A stretch of 64,000 nucleotides of DNA, taken from contig NZ_CP039691.1 in NCBI RefSeq assembly GCF_005145045.1, forward strand, positions 62,001-126,000, in the 5' to 3' direction. The notes under the pieces are model-generated. The model was given only the letters and a program-made list of their open reading frames with translations, had not been told where the DNA came from and searched no databases. The DNA is from Agrobacterium larrymoorei. GTDB taxonomy: Bacteria; Pseudomonadota; Alphaproteobacteria; Rhizobiales; Rhizobiaceae. The position numbers and the translations under genes are program-made. This document shows, piece after piece, positions 45,612 to 53,209 of the stretch. Position 1 is the first letter of the stretch, and each line of letters opens with the position of its first letter.

Positions 45612-46070
45612 TCACTGGCAAACATCGACCCATTCGGCATGTGTCAGTTGCACCAGACGCTCCGGCGAGATGTGCACGGCCGCATTGATGGCGCCCGCAG
45701 CCGGAACCACTTCGGCATATTGCTTAAGCGATACATCGCAATAGATAGGCAAGGGAGACGGCAGGCCAAAGGGGCATACGCCGCCGATGGGATGGCTCGT
45801 AACCTCTACGACTTCTTCGGCACCCAACATGCGCGGCTTTGCCGAAAAGCGGTCCCTGAATTTGCGATTATCCAACCGCTTCATACCCGTCGCGACCACA
45901 AGGATAATGGTGTCGCCCGCCTTGAGGCAGATTGTCTTGGCAATCTGGTCGGGATCGACGCCATGGGCCTCAGCAGCCAATGCGACGGTGGCGGAGCTTT
46001 CCTCTGTCTCCAGCACCTTGATGTCTGGAGCATGGTTGGCGAAGAATTCTTGGACGGAAACGAGGCTCAT
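45612..46070 (-). CDS. YbaK/EbsC (ProX/INS family) aminoacyl-tRNA deacylase
   Basis: 152 residues from the ATG at 46070. The YbaK fold is shown by AKTICLKAGDTIILVVATGMKRLDNRKFR (about 43-71), including the Lys needed for tRNA, and GVCPFGLPSPLPIYCD (about 98-113). Family members hydrolyse mischarged tRNAs such as Cys-tRNA(Pro) or Ala-tRNA(Pro). The substrate cannot be assigned. It lies upstream of PBP1A on the same strand with a 178-bp gap. Confidence 0.9.
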   Translation of the reverse strand: MSLVSVQEFFANHAPDIKVLETEESSATVALAAEAHGVDPDQIAKTICLKAGDTIILVVATGMKRLDNRKFRDRFSAKPRMLGAEEVVEVTSHPIGGVCPFGLPSPLPIYCDVSLKQYAEVVPAAGAINAAVHISPERLVQLTHAEWVDVCQ

Positions 46071-46189
46071 GCGCAATCTTTAGGCGTCGAATGTTCTGGA
46101 AGCAAGTGGCAACGGCCTAGCTATGCGTAATTTGCAATGCTGCGCTGCAATGATAGGTCTGTTTTCGGACGGGAACTATTGTATCCTAC

Positions 46190-46312
46190 AGGCATCGAAG
46201 CGACGCACTCCTCCTCCCAGCGTCGCCCGATTGGACTGGCAACACTCCTCCTCCCAGTTGTCAGTCAGTTTTAAGAACCCGGCGCACCTCCTCCCGCGCC
46301 GGGTTTTTTATT
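46190..46312 (+). ncRNA. Small RNA with three hairpins exposing CCUCCUCCC loops (alpha-r14/CuckooRNA-like)
   Basis: Three consecutive hairpins each present an anti-Shine-Dalgarno CUCCUCCC loop: stem CGACGC/GCGTCG (46201-46225), stem ACTGGCAAC/GTTGTCAGT (46235-46265) and a terminator stem AACCCGGCGC/GCGCCGGGTT (46276-46305) followed by TTTTTTATT. The T-tract fixes the strand. Alphaproteobacterial sRNAs with repeated CCUCCUCCC loops act on mRNAs through their ribosome-binding sites. The 5' end is approximate. Confidence 0.82.
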
Positions 46313-46392
46313 GCCGTCATGTGACGCAATCATCTGACTTTCATAGAAATTATCGCCTACGAAATTTGTCGGTCTGCGTTTGATCGCGTAAA

Positions 46393-46421
46393 CTTGACTT
46401 CTTGATCGTTGCACCCTACTT
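46393..46421 (+). promoter_or_regulatory. cspA promoter
   Basis: CTTGAC, a 17-base spacer and CTACTT match the rhizobial housekeeping consensus closely. The start would be near 46428, giving a leader of about 135 nt before cspA, the long 5' UTR typical of cold-shock genes. Confidence 0.75.
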
Positions 46422-46563
46422 CTCTTGCCATCGATATTTGTTTGACGACCAGAGCTTCGGCGTCCCTTAAAAGACGCACACGACGATCTTTCTTTCCTTC
46501 AAATTCGACCAAACCGCGCTGATTCTCAGCGCAAACGTAATTTGCCAACGGAAGGAAATCGTT

Positions 46564-46773
46564 ATGGCGACTGGTACTGTAAAGTGGTTCAACGCAACCA
46601 AGGGCTACGGCTTCATTCAGCCGGATGACGGCGCACAGGACGTATTCGTTCACATCTCTGCAGTTGAGCGTGCAGGCATGAGCGGTCTCAAGGACGGTCA
46701 GAAGATCTCCTACGAACTCGTTCAGGACCGTCGTTCTGGCAAGATGTCTGCTGACAGCATCGTAGCTGCATAA
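46564..46773 (+). CDS. cspA: Cold-shock protein (CspA family)
   Basis: 69 residues. A single OB-fold cold-shock domain with RNP1 (KGYGFIQPD) and RNP2 (VFVHISAV) binds single-stranded RNA and DNA and melts mRNA structures. The start ATG has GGAAGG upstream. The basic segment [13 protein letters not shown] is typical of alphaproteobacterial CspA. A long AT-rich leader and a strong terminator flank it. Confidence 0.97.
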   Translation: MATGTVKWFNATKGYGFIQPDDGAQDVFVHISAVERAGMSGLKDGQKISYELVQDRRSGKMSADSIVAA

Positions 46774-46807
46774 CGCAACTGCTGGCCTGGCCAGCAGTCA
46801 TCATTCG

Positions 46808-46837
46808 AAAGGCCGGGACTTCGTCTCGGCCTTTTTC
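46808..46837 (+). terminator. cspA terminator
   Basis: AAGGCCGGGAC-TTC-GTCTCGGCCTT with one mismatch is followed by TTTTTCGTTTTT. A second palindrome, CTGCTGGCCTGGCCAGCAG, lies just upstream at 46779-46797. Confidence 0.9.
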
Positions 46838-46872
46838 GTTTTTAGGTCTTTTCAGTTTAATTGATGATCGGC

Positions 46873-46901
46873 CTTGTAAAAGACATGATGCACACCAATA
46901 T
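46873..46901 (+). promoter_or_regulatory. Candidate promoter of a small transcript behind cspA
   Basis: CTTGTA, 17 bases and CAATAT resemble the rhizobial housekeeping pattern with two or three mismatches. A strong terminator follows at 47107-47138, which together define a possible transcript of about 225 nt. Confidence 0.4.
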
Positions 46902-46907
46902 AGGGTT

Positions 46908-47138
46908 CCTCAGTGTTTCGGCAGTTCCCGATGAGGCTTTAGATGAGCCGCCGCATTGCTCTTCCCGTTAATGAAAAATTAACCAAGGTGCGCAATGATG
47001 AAAGGGAAGACATGAGCGACAGCGAAAAGTTGGCGCCGTGCTGAGACACAAACCGTTTTAGCGCTTTGACCACGGATGTACTGGCACTGAAAGCTTAAAC
47101 GGAATGAAAGGTCGGGCTTGCCCGGCCTTTTTGTTTTT
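46908..47138 (+). ncRNA. Candidate small transcript, possibly encoding a 33-residue peptide
   Basis: The 335 bp between the cspA terminator and the M20 peptidase gene holds no long gene. However, it has a promoter-like motif (46873-46901), an open frame of 33 codons (46943-47044) with GAGG 7 bases before its ATG, an inverted repeat (CCGTTT and AAACGG near 47053 and 47096), and a clear terminator. The peptide is highly charged, starts MSRRIALPVNEKL and ends SEKLAPC; no family is recognised. Either an sRNA or a small protein gene is possible. Confidence 0.35.
47107..47138 (+). terminator. Intrinsic terminator behind the candidate small transcript
   Basis: AAAGGTCGGG-CTTG-CCCGGCCTTT, a 10-bp stem with one G-U pair, followed by TTTTTGTTTTT on the plus strand. 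The only gene that could use it lies between 46840 and 47106. Confidence 0.85.
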
Positions 47139-47188
47139 CAGGCTCCGAATTGGAGCAGGTGCCGCCCGACAGGCGGCACCACTCGATT

Positions 47189-48580
47189 TCACTTTCCGCT
47201 CAGCGCAGCCAGAATCCGTACCCAGGAGCGCGTGCCCTTGTGGAAGGATTGAAGCTCGTATTTTTCGTTTGGCGAGTGAATGCGGTCATCCGTCAGACCG
47301 AAGCCGATCATGAGCGAATCCATGCCCAGCAACTTCTGGAAGTCGCCCACGATCGGGATCGAGCCACCCATGCCGATAACGACGGCAGGCTTTTCCCATT
47401 CATCGGAAAGGGCGGACTTGGCTTTGGTCAGCGCGGGAGAATCATAAGACAGTTGGATAGCGGGAGACGCACCATGCTCGTGGAATTCAACCGAGCAGTC
47501 AGCCGGGATCTTCGAGCGCACATAGGCGCGGAAACTTTCGCGGATGGCTGCCGGGTCCTGCTGGCCGACCAGACGGAAGGAAACCTTCGCTGAAGCCTTG
47601 GCAGCAATGACAGTCTTGAAGCCATCGCCCGTATAGCCGCCGACGATGCCATTCACTTCGGCGGTTGGGCGAGCCCAGGTCAGCTCGAGAACGGAACGGC
47701 CTTTCTCACCGGCTGGAATGGAGAGCCCGACTTCGCCGAGGAAGGATTCCGCCGAGCGACCGAGATTTTCCCAAGATGCCTTGATATTGGCGGGCGTTTC
47801 CTCGACACCGTCGTAGAAGCCGGGAAGAGTGACGCGGCCCGTTTCATCATGCAGACCGGCAAGAATGCCGGTTAGAATATGGATCGGATTTGCGGCAGCG
47901 CCGCCGAAAAGGCCGGAATGCAGATCGCGATCAGCGGCGGTGATGACGATTTCTTCGCCCACCAGCCCGCGAAGAGCGGCGGCAATGGCGGGTGTCTGCT
48001 TGTCCCACATGCTGGTATCGCAGACCAGCGCGTAGTCGGCCTTCAGCTCATCCGCATTGGCATCGAGGAATGGCTTGAGGGACGGCGAACCGGATTCCTC
48101 TTCGCCTTCGAACAGGATGGTGACGCGGATGGGCAGCGAGCCACTGACCTGCTTATAGGCGCGGCACGCTTCCACGAAGGTCATCAACTGACCCTTGTCA
48201 TCCGAGGTGCCACGACCGGTGATGACCTGTCGTCCCTCGCCAATGTCCTTCAGGCCCGCGTCGAAGGGATCGTTTTCCCAAAGCTCGATAGGATCGACAG
48301 GCTGAACATCATAATGGCCGTAAAACAGCACATGCGGCGCATCAGCCGCTGCACCATCATGATGCGCAACCACCATGGGATGACCGGCGGTATCGCGAAT
48401 GGAGGCATCGAAGCCGATGCCGGTCAGGTCACGCACCAGCCACTCGGCTGCCTTGCGGCACTCGGCCTTATAGGCCGGGTCCGTCGAGATGGATTTGATG
48501 CGGACGAGTTCGAACAATCTTTCGAGGCTGGAAGGAAGATTGTCGTCAACCGCCGAAAGAACGGGGGAAATATCTGTCAT
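47189..48580 (-). CDS. M20 family metallopeptidase (carnosinase/ArgE/DapE-type dipeptidase)
   Basis: 463 residues. The dinuclear zinc site is built from VLFYGHYDVQP (His, about 83-93), GRGTSDDKGQL (bridging Asp, about 121-131), LFEGEEESGSPSL (catalytic Glu pair, about 154-166) and DYALVCDTSMWD. A dimerisation domain (about 215-375) interrupts the catalytic domain, as in the family. It probably hydrolyses dipeptides or N-acylated amino acids in the cytoplasm. It is monocistronic. Confidence 0.92.
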   Translation of the reverse strand: MTDISPVLSAVDDNLPSSLERLFELVRIKSISTDPAYKAECRKAAEWLVRDLTGIGFDASIRDTAGHPMVVAHHDGAAADAPHVLFYGHYDVQPVDPIELWENDPFDAGLKDIGEGRQVITGRGTSDDKGQLMTFVEACRAYKQVSGSLPIRVTILFEGEEESGSPSLKPFLDANADELKADYALVCDTSMWDKQTPAIAAALRGLVGEEIVITAADRDLHSGLFGGAAANPIHILTGILAGLHDETGRVTLPGFYDGVEETPANIKASWENLGRSAESFLGEVGLSIPAGEKGRSVLELTWARPTAEVNGIVGGYTGDGFKTVIAAKASAKVSFRLVGQQDPAAIRESFRAYVRSKIPADCSVEFHEHGASPAIQLSYDSPALTKAKSALSDEWEKPAVVIGMGGSIPIVGDFQKLLGMDSLMIGFGLTDDRIHSPNEKYELQSFHKGTRSWVRILAALSGK

Positions 48581-48653
48581 TGCGCGATCCTGTCATAACT
48601 GGAGAGTTGCGCGCCATATGGACGCACTGGAACGCTCCAACTGTTTGAACCTC

Positions 48654-48699
48654 CGCATCGCGCTATCCGAAAATCGTGTGCGGTTTTCGCGCCGATGCG
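48654..48699. repeat. Dispersed palindromic element, copy 3 (diverged)
   Basis: CGCATCG and CGATGCG ends enclose TCCGAAAATCGTGTGCGGTT, a diverged form of the core at 13315. It lies between the convergently placed ends of the M20 region and the MarR gene. Confidence 0.55.
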
Positions 48700-48750
48700 T
48701 TAGATCGGCGGAAGATAGAGCAAACCCACCGCGGTTTCGAGCCGGAAAAC

Positions 48751-49194
48751 TCACTTTTCGGATTTTGCTGCGTCGATTGCCCGGCCCATATATTCCAGCA
48801 GCAACTGACGCTCGAACTTCAACAGACCTTGCAGGATCGTATCATCCGTTGCCCTCGATGCGGCGATTGCCTGTTGCTCGAGGCTCAAGCCTTTTTCCGT
48901 GAGCTTGATCACCTGCGCGCGGCGATCATTCGGGTGAGGCTTGCGCTCGATGAGGCCGTCCCGTTCCATGCGGGATAAGGTATTGGCGAGGGTGGCCTGC
49001 TCGATATCGACCCTGTCGAGAAGCTGGCGTTGCGTCAAGCCGTCTTCATTCCAGAGTTCCAGCAGAACGGGGAACTGGCCCGGTGAAAAGCCGAGAGCGG
49101 CGGCGCGCTTGTGCAGCGCTCTCGAAAAGGTCTTGGCAAGTTGTGCCGCGAGATAGGTCGCCGAATCATGTCGTGAAAATCGCATCGGGCGCAT
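48751..49194 (-). CDS. MarR family transcriptional regulator
   Basis: 147 residues from the ATG at 49194; two other starts within 12 codons are possible. The winged helix (about 35-115) contains the recognition helix region TQRQLLDRVDIEQATLANTLSRMERDGLIERKP and the wing NDRRAQVIKLTEKG. MarR dimers usually repress and are relieved by small phenolic or oxidative signals. It lies downstream of the sRNA at 49261-49404 on the same strand. Confidence 0.92.
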   Translation of the reverse strand: MRPMRFSRHDSATYLAAQLAKTFSRALHKRAAALGFSPGQFPVLLELWNEDGLTQRQLLDRVDIEQATLANTLSRMERDGLIERKPHPNDRRAQVIKLTEKGLSLEQQAIAASRATDDTILQGLLKFERQLLLEYMGRAIDAAKSEK

Positions 49195-49260
49195 CGTCCG
49201 GATCAATTACATACCATGCGATATAGAAGGGAATGCTTTCGCGAAACATGCGTCATCCAC

Positions 49261-49404
49261 AAAAAGAAACCGCCATGACCGGGAGGGGACGGTCATGGCG
49301 GTCATATTGAGGGACAAAGGCCCGGAGAGGGGGAAAGGCCTTTGCCCGGTCTGACGCGGCGGGGGACGAGCCAGCAATCAGACTACGGCGTGATCAGTCG
49401 CCGT
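49261..49404 (-). ncRNA. Small RNA with C-rich loops upstream of polA (possibly alpha-r7/Smr7C-type)
   Basis: On the minus strand three hairpins follow each other. The first is a TCTGA/TCAGA stem (49350-49382) with a CGTCCCCC loop. The second is CAAAGGCC/GGCCTTTG (49315-49344) with a CCCCCUCUCC loop. The third is the perfect 11-bp stem CCGCCATGACC/GGTCATGGCGG (49270-49301) with loop GTCCCCTCCC, followed by TTTCTTTTTG. The last is an intrinsic terminator, fixing the strand. The location beside polA fits the rhizobial alpha-r7 family as I remember it; the name is less certain than the RNA. Confidence 0.75.
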
Positions 49405-49412
49405 CCTCCTAG

Positions 49413-49441
49413 AAATGAGGCCCCAAATGCGGCTTTTCAAG
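49413..49441 (-). promoter_or_regulatory. Possible promoter of the polA-upstream sRNA
   Basis: CTTGAA (49441-49436) is a good -35 match; 17 bases on, the -10 region TCATTT is poor. It would start transcription near 49404 and give a transcript of about 145 nt. Confidence 0.35.
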
Positions 49442-49462
49442 GGAAGACCGGATTACAAATCG

Positions 49463-49472
49463 GTAACGTTAC
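49463..49472. promoter_or_regulatory. Palindrome GTAACGTTAC upstream of polA
   Basis: This perfect 10-bp dyad (extended to CGGTAACGTTACGG with one mismatch) sits between the divergent sRNA and polA. Its centre resembles LacI-family operators. No candidate regulator is nearby. Confidence 0.25.
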
Positions 49473-49579
49473 GGTGAAAAACCGAGTGACTGGTAGAGAG
49501 CGAAATCCGCCCTCCGCTCACCGCTCTTCCATCAAGTTTATGTGGACGTTATCTGCCCTGCGCGCTATCCATGCTTCCC

Positions 49580-52570
49580 ATGAAAAAAGGCGATCATCTC
49601 TTCCTCGTGGACGGCTCCGGTTTCATCTTCCGGGCGTTCCATGCCATCCCTCCGCTCAACCGCAAATCAGACGGTTTGCCGGTCAATGCCGTGTCCGGTT
49701 TCTGCAACATGCTGTGGAAGCTTTTGAAGGATGCGCGCAATACCGATGTCGGGGTGACGCCAACCCATTTTGCCGTGATTTTCGACTATTCCTCCAAAAC
49801 CTTCCGAAACGAGCTTTACGATCTCTACAAGGCCAACCGCTCCGCGCCGCCGGAAGATCTCGTTCCGCAGTTCGGCCTCATCCGCCACGCCACGCGCGCT
49901 TTCAACCTGCCCTGCATCGAGACGGAAGGTTTCGAAGCTGACGATATCATCGCCACCTACGCCCGCCAGGCGGAAGCAATCGGCGCGGATGTGACCATCA
50001 TCTCCTCCGACAAGGATTTGATGCAGCTCGTCACGCCGAATGTGCATATGTACGACGCGATGAAGGACAAGCAGATCGGCGTTCCCGATGTCGTCGAGAA
50101 ATGGGGCGTGCCGCCTGAAAAGATGATCGACCTTCAGGCGATGACAGGCGATTCGACCGATAATATTCCGGGCATCCCCGGCATCGGGCCTAAGACGGCG
50201 GCGCAATTGCTGGAAGAATATGGCGATCTCGATACGCTGCTTTCACGCGCTGGGGAAATCAAGCAGCAGAAGCGCCGTGAAAACATCATCGCCAATGCGG
50301 AACTGGCGCGTCTTTCCCGCCAGCTCGTCGCGCTGCGCACAGATGTTCCGCTGGAGCTTGCTCTGGATGCACTGACGCTCGAGCCGCAGGACGGCCCGAA
50401 GCTGATCGCCTTCCTGAAGGCCATGGAATTCACCACACTGACGCGCCGCGTGGCCGAAGCGACCGGAGCGGATGCCTCTGCCATCGACCCCGCGCATGTT
50501 CCTGTCGAGCGTGGCGCAGAAGCACACGGGCCCGATCTGGATGCAATAGCGGGCTCGGCAGACGAGGCTGGGGTTCCGCTTGGCGAGAATTCGGTTTCGG
50601 ATGTCGGTGCCGTTCTTTCCAAGGCAGAAGGCGACACGCCGAAAGAGCTTGCATCTGCCCGCGAAGCGACATTCTCCGCTGCAAAGATAGACACGACAGC
50701 CTATCAGACCATCCGCACCATTGAAGAACTGGATCGCTGGGTCGCCATGGCGCGCGAAACCGGCGTCGTCGCTTTCGATACCGAAACGACATCGCTCGAC
50801 CCGATGAATGCCGAACTGGTGGGTTTTTCGCTGGCGATTGCCGATAACAGCAAGAACGCGAGCGGTTCCGATATTATCGCGGCCTATGTACCCCTCACTC
50901 ACAAGACCGGCTCCGGTGGCGATCTGTTCAGCGATGGCATCAAGCTGGCACCCGACCAGATTCCTTACGATCTTGCGATCGAGCGGCTGAAGGCGCTTCT
51001 GGAAGACCCCGCCGTTCTGAAGGTCGCTCAGAACCTGAAATATGATTACCTGCTGGTGAAACGTCTCGGCATTGTCATGCAGAGCTATGACGACACGATG
51101 CTGCTGTCTTACGTTCTGGAAGCGGGCAAAGGCGCGCATGGAATGGATGCGCTCTCGGAACGCTGGCTCGGACACACGCCGATCCCTTACAAGGATGTCG
51201 CGGGCTCCGGCAAATCCGGCGTCACCTTCGATTTCGTGGATATCGACAAGGCGACTGCCTATGCCGCCGAAGATGCCGATGTCACGCTTCGCCTCTGGAT
51301 GGTGCTGAAACCTCGTCTCGTGGCAGATCGCCTGACCACGGTTTACGAGCGGCTGGAACGCCCGCTTGTGCCGGTTCTGGCGCATATGGAAGAGCGCGGC
51401 ATTTCCGTAGACCGGCAAATCCTCTCGCGCCTTTCAGGCGAGCTGGCGCAGAAGGCCGCTGCCTTCGAAGAAGAAATTTACGAGCTCGCCGGCGAGAAAT
51501 TCAACATCGGCTCACCGAAGCAGCTTGGCGATATTCTCTTCGGCAAGATGGGCCTGCCGGGTGGCTCGAAGACCAAGACCGGCCAATGGTCCACCTCCGC
51601 TTCTGTGCTGGAAGACCTTGCCGCCGAAGGTATGGAGCTGCCGCGCAAAATCGTGGACTGGCGTCAGCTGACCAAGCTGAAATCCACCTATACGGATGCC
51701 CTCCCCGGCTATATCCACGCCGACACCAAGCGCGTCCACACCTCCTATTCGCTGGCATCCACGACAACGGGACGCCTCTCCTCCTCCGAGCCGAACCTCC
51801 AGAACATTCCGGTGCGCACGGCAGAAGGTCGCAAAATCAGAACGGCTTTCATCTCCACGCCGGGCAACAAGCTGCTTTCTGCCGATTACAGCCAGATCGA
51901 GCTTCGCGTGCTGGCGCATGTCGCTGACATTCCGCAGCTGAAGAACGCTTTCGAAAACGGCATCGATATTCACGCCATGACGGCATCCGAAATGTTCGGC
52001 GTGCCGGTGGAAGGCATGCCGTCCGAAGTGCGTCGCCGCGCCAAGGCCATCAACTTCGGCATCATCTACGGCATCTCCTCTTTCGGCCTTGCCAACCAGC
52101 TGAGCATTGGCCGCTCGGAAGCGGGCGATTACATCAAGAAGTATTTCGAACGCTTCCCCGGCATTCGCGATTATATGGAAAACACCAAGGCTTTCGCGCG
52201 CGAAAACGGCTATGTCGAAACCATCTTCGGTCGCCGGGTGAATTACCCTGAAATCAAGTCGTCCAATCCATCGGTGCGCGCCTTCAACGAACGCGCCGCC
52301 ATCAACGCACCGATCCAGGGCTCCGCCGCCGACATCATTCGCCGCGCCATGATCCGCATGGAACCTGCCCTTGATGAGGCAAAGCTTTCGGCCCGCATGC
52401 TGCTTCAGGTACACGACGAACTTATCTTCGAAGTCGAGGAAAGCGAGATCGAGAAGACCCTGCCCGTCGTGGTCTCCATCATGGAAAACGCCGCCATGCC
52501 CGCCATCGACATGAAGGTGCCGTTGCAGGTGGATGCCCGCGCTGCAGACAATTGGGATGAGGCGCATTGA
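49580..52570 (+). CDS. polA: DNA polymerase I
   Basis: 996 residues from the ATG at 49580; an ATG three codons earlier is in frame. The 5'-3' exonuclease (about 1-300) includes FLVDGSGFIFRAFHA, the acidic cluster EGFEADDIIATYA and SSDKDLMQL. The 3'-5' exonuclease (about 370-560) keeps the DEDD acids (VVAFDTETTSLDP, LKYDYLLVKR, YAAEDADVTLRL), so proofreading is probably active. The polymerase domain (about 580-996) has SADYSQIELRVLAH (motif A), RRRAKAINFGIIYG (motif B) and QVHDELIFEVEE (motif C). A variable linker (about 305-370) separates the first two modules. Confidence 0.97.
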   Translation: MKKGDHLFLVDGSGFIFRAFHAIPPLNRKSDGLPVNAVSGFCNMLWKLLKDARNTDVGVTPTHFAVIFDYSSKTFRNELYDLYKANRSAPPEDLVPQFGLIRHATRAFNLPCIETEGFEADDIIATYARQAEAIGADVTIISSDKDLMQLVTPNVHMYDAMKDKQIGVPDVVEKWGVPPEKMIDLQAMTGDSTDNIPGIPGIGPKTAAQLLEEYGDLDTLLSRAGEIKQQKRRENIIANAELARLSRQLVALRTDVPLELALDALTLEPQDGPKLIAFLKAMEFTTLTRRVAEATGADASAIDPAHVPVERGAEAHGPDLDAIAGSADEAGVPLGENSVSDVGAVLSKAEGDTPKELASAREATFSAAKIDTTAYQTIRTIEELDRWVAMARETGVVAFDTETTSLDPMNAELVGFSLAIADNSKNASGSDIIAAYVPLTHKTGSGGDLFSDGIKLAPDQIPYDLAIERLKALLEDPAVLKVAQNLKYDYLLVKRLGIVMQSYDDTMLLSYVLEAGKGAHGMDALSERWLGHTPIPYKDVAGSGKSGVTFDFVDIDKATAYAAEDADVTLRLWMVLKPRLVADRLTTVYERLERPLVPVLAHMEERGISVDRQILSRLSGELAQKAAAFEEEIYELAGEKFNIGSPKQLGDILFGKMGLPGGSKTKTGQWSTSASVLEDLAAEGMELPRKIVDWRQLTKLKSTYTDALPGYIHADTKRVHTSYSLASTTTGRLSSSEPNLQNIPVRTAEGRKIRTAFISTPGNKLLSADYSQIELRVLAHVADIPQLKNAFENGIDIHAMTASEMFGVPVEGMPSEVRRRAKAINFGIIYGISSFGLANQLSIGRSEAGDYIKKYFERFPGIRDYMENTKAFARENGYVETIFGRRVNYPEIKSSNPSVRAFNERAAINAPIQGSAADIIRRAMIRMEPALDEAKLSARMLLQVHDELIFEVEESEIEKTLPVVVSIMENAAMPAIDMKVPLQVDARAADNWDEAH

Positions 52571-52739
52571 TATGAAAATGGCGCGGCGATTCGCCTCTCG
52601 CGAAAAAATGCGCGTCAGGGCTGGTCAAAGCCCCGTAAGGCATGTATAAGCGCGCCAAATTTCCGATATCGAGACATGCGACATTCGGCCTTGGTTCTGG
52701 CCGGTTCCCGTGTTTCGCCGCTTAAGTGGAGTAACACAA

Positions 52740-52925
52740 ATGGCAGTACCTAAGAGAAAAACGAGCCCGTCCAAGCGCGGTATGCGCCGTTCGGCTGACG
52801 CCTTGAAGGCAGCAACCTACGTTGAAGACAAGAACTCCGGCGAACTGCGCCGCCCGCACCATATCGATCTGAAGACCGGTATGTATCGTGGCCGTCAGGT
52901 TCTGACGCCGAAAGAAAGCGCATAA
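52740..52925 (+). CDS. rpmF: 50S ribosomal protein L32
   Basis: 61 residues, starting [18 protein letters not shown] as in all rhizobial L32 proteins, with the central [17 protein letters not shown] segment. It is the version without zinc-binding cysteines. GGAG lies about 10 bases before the ATG. A strong terminator follows. Confidence 0.97.
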   Translation: MAVPKRKTSPSKRGMRRSADALKAATYVEDKNSGELRRPHHIDLKTGMYRGRQVLTPKESA

Positions 52926-52957
52926 TATAGCGCTTCAACATGTCCTGCATGACGAAT

Positions 52958-52985
52958 GAGCCGGCCTTTGGGTCGGCTTTTTTGT
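52958..52985 (+). terminator. rpmF terminator
   Basis: GAGCCGGCC-TTTG-GGTCGGCTT, with one G-U pair, is followed by TTTTTTGTTTTG on the plus strand. Confidence 0.9.
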
Positions 52986-53058
52986 TTTGCTAAGGGTGCT
53001 TGGAAAGTTGGGCGCTTCCACTTAGACTTGCTGAGAGGAGAGCTGCATTTTTTCTCTC

Positions 53059-53170
53059 CGTCATTCCGGCCTTAAGCCGGAATCCAGCAGCGGCGCGTCT
53101 GCGGCGCAAAGACTCTTTCGCGATCAAAGACTTGATCGCACTGGATTCCGGATCAAGTCCGGGATGACGG
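53059..53170. repeat. RIME1-like intergenic element, copy B
   Basis: 112 bp, the same length as the copy at 17719-17830. Ends are CGTCATTCCGG and CCGGGATGACGG, with palindromes TTCCGGCCTTAAGCCGGAA on the left and CCGGATCAAGTCCGG on the right. The middle differs more than the arms, and many changes keep the pairing (for example CCCCGG...CCGGGG versus TTCCGG...CCGGAA). Confidence 0.8.
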
Positions 53171-53209
53171 CGGAGCGGAAAACCAGCTAACGTGGAGGGT
53201 TCAACTTCG

